Part shown: piece after piece, positions 1 through 12,700 of the stretch
How positions within the stretch are numbered: the first letter of the stretch is position 1
How the letters are laid out: every line of letters starts with the position of its first letter
NCBI GenBank assembly: GCA_958295665.1
Contig: OY282560.1
Coordinates: 257,991,368 to 258,055,367, forward strand
From: Tipula vernalis
Taxonomy: Eukaryota; Arthropoda; Insecta; Diptera; Tipulidae
Direction of reading: 5' to 3'
Length of the DNA stretch: 64,000 bases
Notes under the pieces: model-generated
What the model saw: the letters and a program-made list of their open reading frames with translations, nothing else
What the model was told of the DNA's origin: nothing
The model's database searches: none
Position numbers and translations under genes: made by a program

Positions 1-344
1 TGGTTAGAGCAATATGTCAATATGTCTTCTATAATATTGTCTATTTAGGTTTCTGTGAGTCATGCAGCTGTTGAGGCCTCTTTAAGACAGCCTAAGCATA
101 ATATTTCAATTGCTAAACGATCAAGATTATTTCCGTAATAATATTCGATTTCCAATAGAAAAGTTTCTTGCCAATCCTTCAACTTTTGCTTTAAACTTTG
201 GGTTATATTTTCTGAGTATTTGGTGTCAGAGCGGTAAGTTTAGCATTGTTTAGAAAAACATAGTGTGTAGCGGACACACGCCTCAGTATTGAAACTAATA
301 ACGGTAGAGTAGAGTTTCGGAATTAGAAATATTATTTTAAATCC

Positions 345-2640
345 TCATTCCCAAACTAGAATTTCATTATAATCGGTTATGAAATGGCAAAGTTCCGCCC
401 TACATAGCCATATACCATTACCATCGCAAATGTAAACTTCTATTAAATCCGTTAAAAAATGGACAAGTTCCATATTACAGAATTTCATCTAAAAATAATT
501 TTAGAATCACGATACTATTCTACATATAGAACTTCATCAAAATCGGTTGAGAAAAAGCCAAGCTCTATCATACTTGGCCATATTCCAGAACTTGATTTAA
601 AAATCATTTTAGAATCCCATTTCCAACGCAAACGTCAAATTTCATAATATTCGGTTGAGAAATAGATAAGTTCCATCATACTTCTCCATATTCCAGAATT
701 TCATCCAAAAATCATTTGAAAATCCCATTTGCAATGCAAAAGCCGATTTCTTCATAATTGGTTGAGAAATAGGCAAGTTCCACCATACTTGGCCATATTA
801 CAGAAGTTCATCTAAAAATATTTTAAAATCCTATTTCCAATGCTTAAGCCGAATTTCATCATCATTGGTTGAGAAATACGCAAGTTCCATCATACTCGAC
901 CTTATTCCAGAACTTCATTCAAAAACCATTTTAGAATCCAATTTCCAATGTACATGTCAAATTTCACCATAATCGGTTTAGAAATAGGTAAGTTATCCAT
1001 CATACTTGGCAATATTCCAGAAATAATCCAAAAAACGTTTTAGAATCGCATTTACAACGCACATAACAAATTTGATCATAATCGGTTAAGAAATAGGCAA
1101 GTTCTATCATACTTGGCCATATTCCAGAACTTAATTAAAAATCATTTTGGAATCCCATTTCCAATGCACAAACCGAATTTCATCATAATTGGTTGAGAAA
1201 TAGGCAAGTTCCATCATACTTGGCCATATTCTAGAACTTCATCCAAAAATCATTTTAAAATCCCATTTTCAATTCACATGTCACATTTGATCATAATCGG
1301 TTGAGAAATAAGCAAATTTCATCATACTTGGCCATATTCCAGAACTTCATCCAAAAATCCTTTTAGAATCCAACTTCCTTTCATCATAATCGGTTGAGAA
1401 ATTGATCCAGAAATCATTTTAAAATTCCATTTCCAATGCACAAGCCAAATTTCATCATAATTGGTTGAGAAATAGGCCAATTTCAATATACTTGGCCATA
1501 TTTCAGAACTTAATACAAAAATCATTTTAGAATCCCATAGGCGAGAAATAGGCAAGTTCCATCGTACATGTCCATATTGCAGAACTTCATCCAAAAATCC
1601 TTTTAGAATCCAATTTCCAACGCACAAATCAAATTTCATCATGATCGGTTGAGAAATACATCCAGAAATCATCTTAAAATCCCATTTCCAATGCACATGC
1701 CAAATTTTCTCATAATTTGTTGAGAAATAGGCAAATTCCAATATACTTGGCAATATTCCAGAACTTCATTCAAAAATCATTTTAGAATCCCATTACCAAT
1801 GCACATTTCACATTTGATCATAATCGGTAGAGAAATAAGCAAGTTCCATCATACTTGGCCATACTCCAGAACTTCATCCAAAAGTCCTTTTAGAACCCCA
1901 TTTCCAACGCACAAGTCAAATTTCATTATAATTGGTTGAGAAGTCTCATTTCCAATGCACAAGCCAAATTCCATCATAATTGGTTGAGAAATCGGTAAAT
2001 TCCAATATATACTTTGCCATATTCCAGAACTTCATCCAAAAATCATTTTAATATCCCATAGTCGAGAAATAGGCAAGTTCTATCATACTTGGCCATATTC
2101 CAGAACTTCATCCAGAAATCATTTTAAAATCCCATTTCCAACGTACATGTCAAATTTGATCATAATTGGTTTAGAAATAGGCCAGTTCCATCATACTTGG
2201 CCATATTCCAGAATTTCATCCAAAAATAATTTTAGAATCCCATTTCCAATGCAAAAACCGAATTTCATCATAATTGGTTGAGAAATAGGCAAGTTCTATC
2301 ACACTTCGCCATATTCCAGAATTTCATCCAAAAATCACATTAAAATCCCATTTCCAACGCACCTGTCACATTTGATCATAATCGGTTTAGAAATACGCAA
2401 GTTCTATCATACTTGGCCATATTCCAAAACTTCATCCAAAAATCATTTTAGAATTCCATTTCCAACGCACATGTCCAATTTGATCATAATCGGTTGAAAA
2501 ATAGACAAGTATCCTCATACTTGGCCATATTCCAGAACTTCATCTAAAAATCATTTTGGAATCTTCATTTCCAAAGCGGATGTCAAATTTGACTAAAATT
2601 CGTTAAGAAACAGATAAGTTACATCCTAATTTGCCATTCA
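345..2640. repeat. Diverged tandem satellite, about 108-bp period
   Basis: The same sentence of sequence recurs about every 108 bp. Its parts are a CATACTTGGCCATATTCCAG block, then ATCATTTTAGAATCCCATTT, then ATAATCGGTTGAGAAAT. The first block can be followed at about 568, 678, 785, 893, 1000, 1108, 1216, 1323, 1488, 1741, 1852, 2083, 2191, 2300, 2408 and 2517. Some monomers are truncated, for example around 1380-1560 and 1920-2080. Copies differ by many point changes, so the array is old. Open frames inside it are by-products of the repeat and not genes. Confidence 0.9.
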
Positions 2641-2689
2641 TATAATTTGCTAAAAGTTCAATTTGAAATGTAAAAGGTTCAATTTGAGG

Positions 2690-3060
2690 TTTGAGATATT
2701 AACAGTGACCTTTCTAAAGTCTTAAACAATATTTGTGTACAGTTTGGTTCAAATCGGTCAAGCCATGTGGATTTGTTTACATATCATATACATATGCTGT
2801 AAATACATACAAACATTTACTTATGTAGATTGCTCAACTGCTCACTAAACAGTAATTTAACCCCAATTCAACCTCAATCCAAACGCAAACTCTCTTTCAT
2901 TTCAATCCTCAAACCAGCATATATAAAACATTGGCCAACTGCTCACTATATCTCAATCCAAACCCAACTCAACTCCATCTCAACTTCAACTCAACCCGAA
3001 ATTCAATGCCCAATTCATTATTCAAACCAGCATACATAACAAATTGGTAAATATTTCTAA
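2690..3060. other. Satellite edge and C/A-rich low-complexity tract
   Basis: The first part carries a phrase (TTCAAATCGGTCAAGCCATG) resembling the conserved block of the adjacent satellite. From about 2830 the DNA becomes CAA/CTC-rich, with two imperfect copies of an AAACCAGCATA(T/C)ATAA phrase. The short open frame here is low complexity. No gene is supported. Confidence 0.55.
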
Positions 3061-3069
3061 AACTAGGTG

Positions 3070-3165
3070 TTTTGGGTCAATTCGTATGGCAGGTACCCGA
3101 CCTTTTTTAGACTCAGGGACTCAGGATTTCAATACTTTGGTCGTTTTAGACCGCAGTAATTTATT
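3070..3165 (+). repeat. Fragment of interspersed repeat shared with 31.98-32.10 kb
   Basis: The phrases TTTTAGACTCAG and GGATTTCAATACTTTGGTC occur here and again at about 31990-32095 in the same order and orientation. This marks a second, truncated copy of the same interspersed family. Confidence 0.6.
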
Positions 3166-5100
3166 TTTTAATAATTGATTTCAATTTTGGTAAACTATAT
3201 TTTATACAGTAAGATTTGAAAAAGCAGGTTAACCGGCCAGACAAGATTTTATCTTGCAGGGAAGTATCCCGATAGAAAAGGTACATTTTATCTGAACCCT
3301 TTTTGCATTTTTCGTGTATTTGACCTTTAAGCAACAACTGGCCAAAGTCTATTTTGGTTTTTACCTTTTTATTTAGTTTGATTTTGATTTTAATGTTTGC
3401 TCCTTTCTCATACCCATAATCGGTATTTTCTCAAGTTCGCCGGCCCAAAACTTTTGATAAAATTCAGAAACTCGCTGATTAGTTGAATAAACGATCCAGT
3501 GGATACATCTATGTCCCCCTATTTGGAGGGCACAATTGCTGGATCGACGCACTTTTTATTTTAGTAATTTTAGTATATTTCAGAATTTAGTAAACTTGAG
3601 AAATTAATTTAACAAATATTAAAATATTGGATTAAGTAAAATAATTTTGTTAGAATTGTATAGGTCAAAGTTTATTATGTAAGCTGACTATTATAAATAA
3701 TTATCCACAAGAACAAAAAAGGTGTGGGTTTTAATTAGACAATGAGCTATCCTGGAGTGAGTAAATTGAAATTATGCAAGTGGTTAGAAAATGAGTTTTT
3801 CCATGTCTCACGCGAACTGACAACAGCTGATTGATTACTACACAAGTTCTGTCTGTCTGTGCTTATAAATTGTAATCTAATATTTATTTAAATGTACATA
3901 CATTAATTTTTATAGTTTCTAAATGAAAAGTTCAGATTTATTGCGTTATTTTATTTATATGGATAATTTGATTTACTATTAAATTATTATTAAACATAGA
4001 TTAGTGTCCTTCATAAATACATATTAAATGAAAATCTGTCATTAATTTATGAATAATAGATGTTATACATAATGGGTATTATTATTCCTATTAACTTGTG
4101 ACGGGCTTAAGAACTACAGTATACATAAGTGATGAAATTTAATATCTAGTGAAATGCATTCTTATTTTCCAAACATTTAATAGTTTTACCTAGTAAAAAA
4201 AAAAAATATAAAAAAATACATCAACATTCAATCATCTTTAGAAGTAAACATAACCTAACTATCGGGGAAAATCAATCACATTCATAATATAATGAAACCT
4301 CCCATATATCTAAATGTCGATATTGGTTAAACATTATTTTAATTGAATCAATCAAATCCCCCCAAATAAAAAAATCAATGAAATGAAAACCATCAATCTC
4401 TTGAATAAATAAAAATCAAGAATTAATGACGAAGATCGCACCACCGAGCTGTTGAAAACCTTATTAACACAAATTATTGGGACAAATGATTAAAATGCTT
4501 CGGTACAATACATTTTAGAATTATACGAGTACTGCTTGCAAATTACCTGTCTTTTCAATTTCAACTGCAAATAACGAAAAACTACAGTGAGTAATCATTA
4601 TTGAGTACAACTGTAAGTAAGAATATTTATCTATCGATGTATGGTATGGTACAGTTCATAATAGGAAAAAATTAGTATACGAACAACCATCGAGCAAAAA
4701 TCAATTTTTTTAAATAATTTATATTTCTAATTGCTTCAAAGTAGTAAAATTGATTTATTGATTACAACAACTTTATTAAATCGAAATACTATTTATTATT
4801 CTTCGTGTTGTACGTGATGTGTGAGTTATAAATCGCTGATGAACTTAAGTAATACAATATTTTGCAAGATTTTATTTGTTTACATCGACGCTGTACGTAA
4901 ATAGGTAATACATTCAAGATTTTGTCGGTGAGATGATTAAGTAGATAATCTTCGAATACTTTGTTTTATTTGTTTATATTAAATAGAAAAAAAATCAGTG
5001 GTGATCAATCTTCTCCAATACGGACTGGTATGTGCACGTAAGTTTGAAAACATTATAATTTTAATTGATTAAATTGAATAGAAAAATTATACTAGTTTCA
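3166..5100. other. AT-rich DNA with no recognisable gene
   Basis: I see no convincing open frame, RNA gene or repeat boundary here, only AT-rich sequence with short homopolymers. Confidence 0.5.
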
Positions 5101-5104
5101 CACA

Positions 5105-5240
5105 GAGCAAGAATTTTGTTCGTAAAACGAGACACGAGACTGGATAATTTTGATTAAAATTTAACCAAACAACAATCAAATTTACTGTTTACTTCTAATT
5201 TTCAAGTCTCGATTTAGGAAAAATAATTCTTGCTTAGTAC
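5105..5240. mobile_element. Possible small inverted-repeat (MITE-like) remnant
   Basis: The left end reads AGAGCAAGAATT followed by a CGAGAC block. The right end contains GTCTCG and then AATTCTTGCTTA, so the ends are imperfect reverse complements. There is no coding sequence and no clear target-site duplication. Confidence 0.35.
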
Positions 5241-5359
5241 AATAGAATATAAAAAGCAAACGATATGAAATCAAAGTCTTGCTATAATAAGCAGCTGCTA
5301 CTATTTAGTGTCGTGCTTTCAAAATTTAATAAAGTTTGCTCGATGTGAAACCAATACCA

Positions 5360-5423
5360 GGTTTTCATCGTCATAGTATAATAGCTTAACGGTTTATGGT
5401 ATTATACTACGACGATTGAAACC
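5360..5423 (+). ncRNA. Candidate microRNA-precursor-like hairpin
   Basis: Two 24-nt arms (5360-5383 and 5400-5423) pair with about three mismatches across a 16-nt loop. The paired core is TAGTATAATA against TATTATACTA. Arm and loop sizes fit an animal pre-miRNA, but no known miRNA seed was recognised. A small palindromic transposon remnant would look the same. The strand is arbitrary. Confidence 0.3.
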
Positions 5424-5504
5424 CTAAGTTGCTAGTGTAATAGTGTATTATAATGTTTCATAATACTACTTGCAAATTGTAATTTTATCAGTGCAGTGTG
5501 TTTT

Positions 5505-6030
5505 TAATATATTACATCCCCTTCAAAGTAATCCTCTTCAGATAGTAAACAATTATGCCAACGTTTTTTCCAGTCTTCGAAAGTGTGTTAAAGTCGGTTT
5601 CCGAAATCGTCTGCAAAACCTTCTTCGATCCGGATTTTGTATCTCTTCAATCGAGTCAAAACGATATCTCCGGGGCGGTTTTTTGAGTTTCGGGAATAGT
5701 CAGAAGTCAGAAATAGCTAAAACAGGCGAAGAGGGCGGTCGCAGAACGATATGTGTCGAATTTTTGGCCAAATAGTCACATACAACTAATGCAGCGTGAG
5801 ACGGTACATTATCGTGGTGCAAAAACCTTGAGTCGTCTGCCCAAAATTCTGACCCAACCGAAATTTGCTTTATGTCAACAAGACCTATAATTGTCAATCG
5901 ACGTTTTTTGAGCAACAAGTCTATGACATCTTTGACGTGGTGTTCGTCGGAATACGTCGAAGGACGTTCATCGTCTTCAACGCATTCTCTGCATTCTTTG
6001 AACAACTTAACCAATCACAAACACCGCTCT
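5505..6030 (-). pseudogene. Internally deleted mariner transposase
   Basis: Read on the minus strand, this begins with a mariner N-terminal helix-turn-helix tail (residues like RECVEDDERPST, then RRLTI). It jumps directly to the second catalytic block (SEFWADDSRFLHHDNVPSHAA), where the D of HHDN is the usual second catalytic aspartate. It then runs on through LAKNSTHIVLRPPSSPVLAISDF to a mariner-like C-terminal tail in about 5505-5700 (DSIEEIQ, DWKK-like). The whole first-aspartate region between the HTH and the HHDN block is missing, and the normal PYSPDL-P-D signature is degraded to PPSSPVLAISD. The frame is broken after about 5700. No terminal inverted repeats were found. It is a dead copy, of the kind that arises from internal deletion. 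Confidence 0.8.
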
Positions 6031-6496
6031 GCACAGTAAATTGTCCTCAAATGCCCCTTCTAACATTTTGGAAGCCGACTTTGATACAACTGCTTGCAAA
6101 ATGCACATTTTTAGATGAAAGTAAACAAGCATATCCCATTATCTACTAAAGATATTGATACGAAATTTGGCACATATTTATGTTAAGGTATAACCAACCG
6201 AAGACAAAAACTACTCGCTTGGATAAGCGCGCGCGATTTAAATGGAAAAGTCTTACTACTTTTTGATCACAGTAGTATTTTTCTATTTCTTCAAATAATA
6301 TTTATCATAACCATGAATATGTATACATACGTATATAAAGTTTTAATAATTTTGCTCTAGCAAAATGGTGGATTACACCTAAGTTTAGATAACAAAATTT
6401 AAAATGATTTTAACTTCACAGAATGTGATGAAAACACAAAAAAGAAAACACAAACACAATAATGTTCGGTAAATACTTGAACAAAATTTATTAACA

Positions 6497-7307
6497 ACCC
6501 TCTAAACAAAAAAAGCGATTCGAAAAAAACGATACGATTCCGATATGTGAACGATGCATATTTTTTATATCATAACACGCACTTTCTTATTGTTATGTCT
6601 ACTCCCATAGAAACAACGAAAATAAAAATTGTATATTGTGCGTTCTCTTTACTAGCCATTTCAATTCAAGTTTAACCTAAAACAAAAGCGGACGGCGATA
6701 ATTGTGTAAAAAGAAATTAAAATCATTAAGAAAAATTTCGTGTTGTGAGTTTAACAAAGTAATTATATATTGCTTTTCCAATTTGTTTAAATCATTTTAG
6801 TTTCTAAATTTAATCTTTATACTAGGTAGTTGTTTATTTTCTAAGATGTGAGCAAATTTTACTACTACCGATTTAATTGAGGAGCGAAGTATTATTAAAA
6901 CCGATACAATTAAATCGTCATATAAAAAAGTAAATTTTATTTATTATATATAATGTAATAAGTATTTTAATATAATACTGCAAATAAATAAAAAAAAGTA
7001 ATCGTATTATAAAACTGGCTTTTTATTTTTGCTAATCCAAAATAAATACTATCGTAACCAACACGAAAAATACGATACGTAAATATATCGCATAATTAGA
7101 TCTGTTTACGATATGAAAAGTAAGTGTCGTAAACGTATCGTAAAAATCTTTCTATTTATGTTACGTAAAAAATTCTAATTATCATGGGACGTTGGATTCG
7201 TAAACATATCGATTTCGAATCGCAAAAACGATTCGTAAATGATATTTTGTATGAACAACAAACATCATTTTCGTATCGTAAACGAATCGCTTTGTTTAGT
7301 GGGAAAC
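6497..7307. mobile_element. Non-coding TIR element rich in CGATACG motifs
   Basis: The left end (CTCTAAACAAA then GCGATTCG and CGATACG) is matched in reverse complement at the right end (CGTATCG, CGAATCGC, then TTTGTTTAGTG). Between about 7070 and 7270 the motifs TACGATACGTAAA and TCGTAAACGTATCG recur in both orientations. There is no transposase. The ends begin C(T/A)CTAAAC, but no target-site duplication is obvious, so the superfamily is left open. Confidence 0.6.
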
Positions 7308-7309
7308 CA

Positions 7310-8490
7310 CGATAGAAAGTTGCTTTTGCAAAAACCTCAAAAACTCGCACATTCAAAATTGTTGTTCAGGATGAACTGATCAAAACAACAAAACGTGTTT
7401 AGTAGCAATCAAATCCAAGTTAATATGTATGTATGTAGGTTTATGGTTTTTGATGTGAAAACAACTTTAGCGGCAGCAGTAACTAAAAAATTGAATAGAA
7501 ATCATGTTACGGAAACATCTGTGCCGAACAAATAATATTCCATGCACGGGTGAATACAAAATCATCGTGGCGGCGGCATTTCAAAATCATCGTGAGTCGA
7601 ATACGAAAAAAAAATCGCCTACTTTATTTTATTTTGTTGTGGAAATAAATATAGCATTTATAAATAAGCATTTTTAATATTTTAGAAAATGAAAATCACA
7701 TTCGAGCACAAGGAACACAAATTGTGCAAGTGTAGTGGGGAAATATTATTGATGTTGTTTTTTATGTAAATCAATTTTGAGAAATTGAGATATCTTGATA
7801 AATTTACACCCCCCAACTCCCCTCACCTTTCTTCCAGCAAAATTATAAATGTCAATTATGACAATAATTATAACAACAAACGAGAGTCCAGATTAATTGT
7901 AATAAGCTATTAATGAAAAAAATACAAAATTGTTTATATTTTTTTCGACTACGTAGCCACAAAAGTATATAGTTTCCTTTTAAAATATTCTTTATAAAGC
8001 CTGAATTCCACTGTGAATAATTGACTGAACTGACTTCAAGTCGAAAGAAGACAAACAAAAAAAAATCCATTGGAGTGACAAAGATAAAGCATGTTTTTTT
8101 TATTTTTTTTATAGCACAAATATCTTAATAAATTTTGACAGCGACAGCAAAAAATAAAAAATAAAAATAATAAATTTTTGGTTATCACTTGGAGGTTAGA
8201 TTTGGCTTTTTCACCACCAATAAATTATTTAAAAAAAAAACGTTTACTTTATTAAATTGCCAATAATAGTATTTAGCGATATTATCACAATTGATCCCAA
8301 TTTATCACAATTTAACTGTACACAAACTTTATATTTTTTTATTATCACAGCTATTTTAGAAGCAACCACCAAAAAAAATTATGACACTTACCATAAAAAT
8401 AACAAACTTTTAATTAACTTAGTGTGCGGAAAAAAATTTGCGTTCGTACACAAAATTTGTGTGCGTATATTAGCAGAGCACCCTGTATTT
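7310..8490. other. AT-rich DNA, no gene recognised
   Basis: Only AT-rich sequence with poly-A/T runs is seen. Short open frames lack family features, splice context or homology I can name. Confidence 0.5.
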
Positions 8491-8495
8491 TATAG

Positions 8496-9740
8496 AGCCA
8501 TAATCAAAAAATTTGAGCTTTTATAAGGGAATTAGAAACGAGGAAAAACGGAACTTTTCATAGTAAACCACACAAAACATATGGGAAATCACTTTTTTTC
8601 CTAAGACAAATTTTTGAATGAAAACGTTACAAATTCTTAATTATGATTTCTGAAATACTTTCATAAATGTTTGAATTTCAATATATGTATATGAATGTCG
8701 TTTAAGTAAATCGTTTTCATTTTCTTGTAATAATTGATTTATTTAACCCAAAATATAAAAAAAATTTCATAACAACAGCATTCTGCACCCTTATTCTGTA
8801 AAAAATAAGATAATGTGTAAACGTGAAAATGGTAAACTTTGTGATTTTTTACTAAAATTACATTAAATTATTTTTCGATTCTCTTTTCGTTCACTGTTTA
8901 TCACGTGTAAACATTATCTTATTTTTTATAGAATAAGGCTACTGATTTTCTAAAAAAACAAGATAATGTGTAAACGTGAAAACATGTAAAAGGAAAAGCT
9001 TACTTTTATGAGTTCGGAATTTTTCGATATTATTTGGGTGGTTGTCAAATTTTAAAATTGTGAACCCATAAAAGTAAGCTTTGCTTTTTACAAGTTTTCA
9101 CGTTTACACATTATGTTATTTTTTAGAGAATCAGGGTACTGTTCAAATTAAAATAAAAGCTTACTACGATTCGTTTGGTCATTAAGTCAATATACATTAC
9201 ATAGATGGCAGTGATGGCCGTAAAAATTTGGAAAAATCGTACCAAAAATTACCACCTGGGGAAATTTCTAGTTCAAAAATTGAAGGAAAAGCAAAACAAA
9301 TTCACAAAATATAGGAACGTGTGATAATTTTGCGATTAAATAATTTTTTTTCGTATTTTTCTGTAACCATTTTAGACATCTTACGTACACTAGTAAAACC
9401 AAAAATAAATTTAGCAAGTATTATTTTAATTTGTCAGAGCCAACTTTGATGTATTTTTCAAAATGAAAGTTCGAAAAAATATATTTTAGAAATAATTTAA
9501 TTTTAATATTTCTGCAATTAATATTTGCTTAATACCAATATGACCTTCTTGTATATTGTTCTTAAAGATATGTAGAAAACTTTTATATAAACGTTTTATA
9601 ATATTTTTGCTTTTTTCATTGAAAAACTTGAAGCTAAAAAACACCATTTTTACTATGGATTCCTATGGAAATCAGTAAAAAGTTATACCACTAAAAAAGC
9701 TTCTAAAAAATACGTCATTAAGATTATGGCTCTATACTCT
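8496..9740 (+). repeat. Interspersed repeat family, copy A
   Basis: This copy aligns almost throughout with 52600-53500 (copy B) and, in reverse orientation, with 30855-31160 (copy C) and 33340-34290 (copy D). Shared landmarks are GGAATTAGAAACGAGGAAAA, AATTCTTAATTATGAT, ATAGATGGCAGTGATGGCCG and TATACCACTAAAAAAGCTTC. No coding capacity is evident. Copy A is interrupted at 8786-9141 by an insertion absent from copy B. Confidence 0.85.
8786..9141. mobile_element. Two adjacent palindromic MITEs inserted in repeat copy A
   Basis: Relative to copy B, where GCATTCTG runs straight into GTCAAATTAAAA at 52910, copy A has 356 extra bases. The outer ends are reverse complements: ACCCTTATTCTGTAAAAAAT at the left and, read backwards, ACCCTGATTCTCTAAAAAAT at the right, each followed by AATGTGTAAACGTGAAAA. 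A junction near 8942 splits the insert into two hairpins sharing the same end motif. The second (about 8943-9141) has arms of roughly 70 bp with AAGCTTACTTTTATG near the loop. CTG flanks both sides and may be the target duplication. Confidence 0.8.
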
Positions 9741-12700
9741 AGAAGGCTCTGATATTAGTTGGATAACCATAGAATGCCCTCGATTTTGATAATTTTTGAT
9801 CACAATTATGGCGATCCACTAAAACAAACACATATATGATGTAAGTAAAATCTTGACTGACTTCGTTTTGTGTTTCTTTCACACAACCACCGATTTTATA
9901 TTTTTATCTCCCTTTATTTTGACTGACAAACTTTTATTCGTAATGGAATTCAGGCTTTAATAATATAAACAAAATTTCTCCTGACAGCTAATCTTACATC
10001 TAAAAAAACTGTTGTTTTGTTTCCATCACAAAATAAATTTGCTTGTACGTTCTATGGGACACGTTTAAAATTGCTATATTTCAAAAATTCCATAGAACTC
10101 GACATTAGTAACTAAAAAAAAAAATGAAATGGAGATATATTTTAAACAAAGAGAAAGTAATGCTTTGTTATTAGTATTGCTCAATTGCTCACGCTGTTGC
10201 TGAGTTTGGTTATAAGGGTTTTGTGCTATCGTCTTTCCATTTGCTATGATAGTTGTATTGCTTTCACCAACAATAAAAAAATTACAACAACAATCGTACT
10301 AGATAGACCAAAAAATGGTTCCAAAAACAATTAGTGGTTAAACAAATCGTAACCAAATTTTTAGTTTCAATACCTGCCACAAGAGTCGAATTTACAAGAA
10401 AATACACGAAAAAAAATTAGGCCAAAATTTGGTTAATTTTGCTGTTGCTTTGACCAGTCGTTAACCAAATAAAATACCTAACCCATTTTGGTTGAAAGCA
10501 ATACACTTATTATTACGGTAAACATAGCGCCCTTGTTCAGCGAGTTTGCCGTGATCATTCACTACAGTCTAAATCTTAAATGTATGTTTTAAAGCGAACA
10601 TGGCAGGTTTAGTTGATGAACTTAACAGAAATGTACTTTGCTCCTGCTCAATTAATGTCAGTAAGGTTCGGCCTCTTAACTTATTGACTTTTTAAGCCAA
10701 AAATGTAATGCAACATAAATACTGAGCGAACAACAGCCGCCTTTCTGCAGGGGTGTCTCAGCCTCATCGAAATGGTTTGAAATAATTCAATAGATATTTG
10801 TACATAAATATTTTCACATAAATCTTTTGCGAGTTAAGCGTGAACTCGCTCGTTGTTTTTTGAAGGAGAATCAATCAACAGTAAACTTTACTGTTAATGT
10901 ATTTGCAAGACAAAAAGGTGCCAACGAATTAAACAACATGTTCAAATCATTTCGCACTTTTAACATTATCATATTTTATCATATAATATAATCATAAATT
11001 AAGAAAAACCATTTTGAACACTATCAACTTTACTGGCCGTATTTACGCATCTGCGAAGTAGTAAAATTTTGAATTATAGCATCCAGCGTGACTATTTAAA
11101 AATGACACACTCACTCTGATTAGACGCTCTGCTAAAACATTGCATTTACATATCAACCCAATAAGTCATAAGAAATTTGTGGTTCGAATTTTAAAAAAAA
11201 TGTTTTATTAATCGATTAGGTAATCGATGATTAATTTTAAAATTAATCATTAATATTTTTTCCAGAAAAATGATTAATTCACCTCGCCCCGATTTTAGTG
11301 CGCTAACAGTGAATTTTGCGAAATTTGACTATTTGAATATTATAAATTAAAGTCCATAAAGTAACTCATTTAAATGGTCGATTAGAATTGAAAATGTCGT
11401 TAAAGGACCAAGTGAAGTCAAGGTTTTGATTTTAATTCGTTATATTGAAAATATGTGTATACTATATTATTCATTTTCAATGTAAGAATGAATTATATAT
11501 TTATTTGATAACTTCTAATTATATTAGTTTTAAGTTTTATAACCGTTGAATTTGGACATTTTTGTTATATAAAATTCGGATTGAAAATGAGATGAACTTT
11601 ATAAGTTTGCAATTAATTGACAGTACTTTATTGATTGCAAGTAATCATAACTGATGCTTTACTTTTTTAGTCTACCAAAGCGCTATTTTTAACTTATGTT
11701 TGATGGTTGGTATTATCAGATCAGGCGGCTAAAATGTAGCAGTCGGATAAAATATTGAAAATGTAATACTCGCAATAAGCAAATGAACTGATAAAAATTA
11801 TTACGAAACTACAGGTTTTTCTAATTCATCTATTGTATTACGGAAATTGTTCGAACTATTAGTGTAGGGAACTAAACACTAAAAGCAACACTAAGAGTAC
11901 ATTAATCCGTGTATATTTTTCAACACTTCAAAAACCATTAATATTATTTTTCTTCTTATATCAGCAAAAGTTACATCCTAAATCGGATTACCGATAACCT
12001 ATGTACTACTCGTAATAAAAACACAAAAAATTGAGAATATGTTGAACGTTTCAGACGAATTTTATAATATTCGTTCAAAAAAAATTGTTTTTCTAGTATA
12101 AATCACACACACACATAAAACATTTTATTTAGATTTTCCAACACATTTTACACATTTTTTTGTTTTGTTTTTATAAATTAGATTAACGATTTTATTAGTA
12201 TATTTTGCTTTGTATTTATTAGATTAGAACAACAAGTGCTTAAATAATTTATTTGTTTTAAACTAACAACATCAACAACTATAGCAAGTATCAATATTTA
12301 ATAATTATTGAATTTTTAGATAAAAATAACAAATAAAACAAATGTTTACCCGCTTTCATAAATTTCCTCCGTTTGTCCAAGTCTCATTGTGAATTCACTT
12401 GGAATTTAATTTAAAAAAAAAAAAAAAAATTAATAAAACCAAAAAAAAAGTTACAAATTTTTACCAAATTTTTTTATTATATTTCGAAATTTTTTTAAAA
12501 GAAAATTAAAACAATAATTTATGGAAAAACAAAATAAAAATTCTATTTCTATCATAAACTGATATGTCACTGAAAGCATAATGTGAAGTTTATTTTGTTT
12601 AACTTTTAGTTTTCCACATTTTCGTTTTTTCTTTTACTTTTCCATTTTATTTTTAATTTTTTTTTTTACGTTTTATTTGTGTTTAGACACGAGGGGTAGT

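Noticed and set aside
1322..1753. 143-codon minus-strand open frame
   Set aside because: It lies wholly in the 108-bp satellite and its protein repeats with the satellite period.
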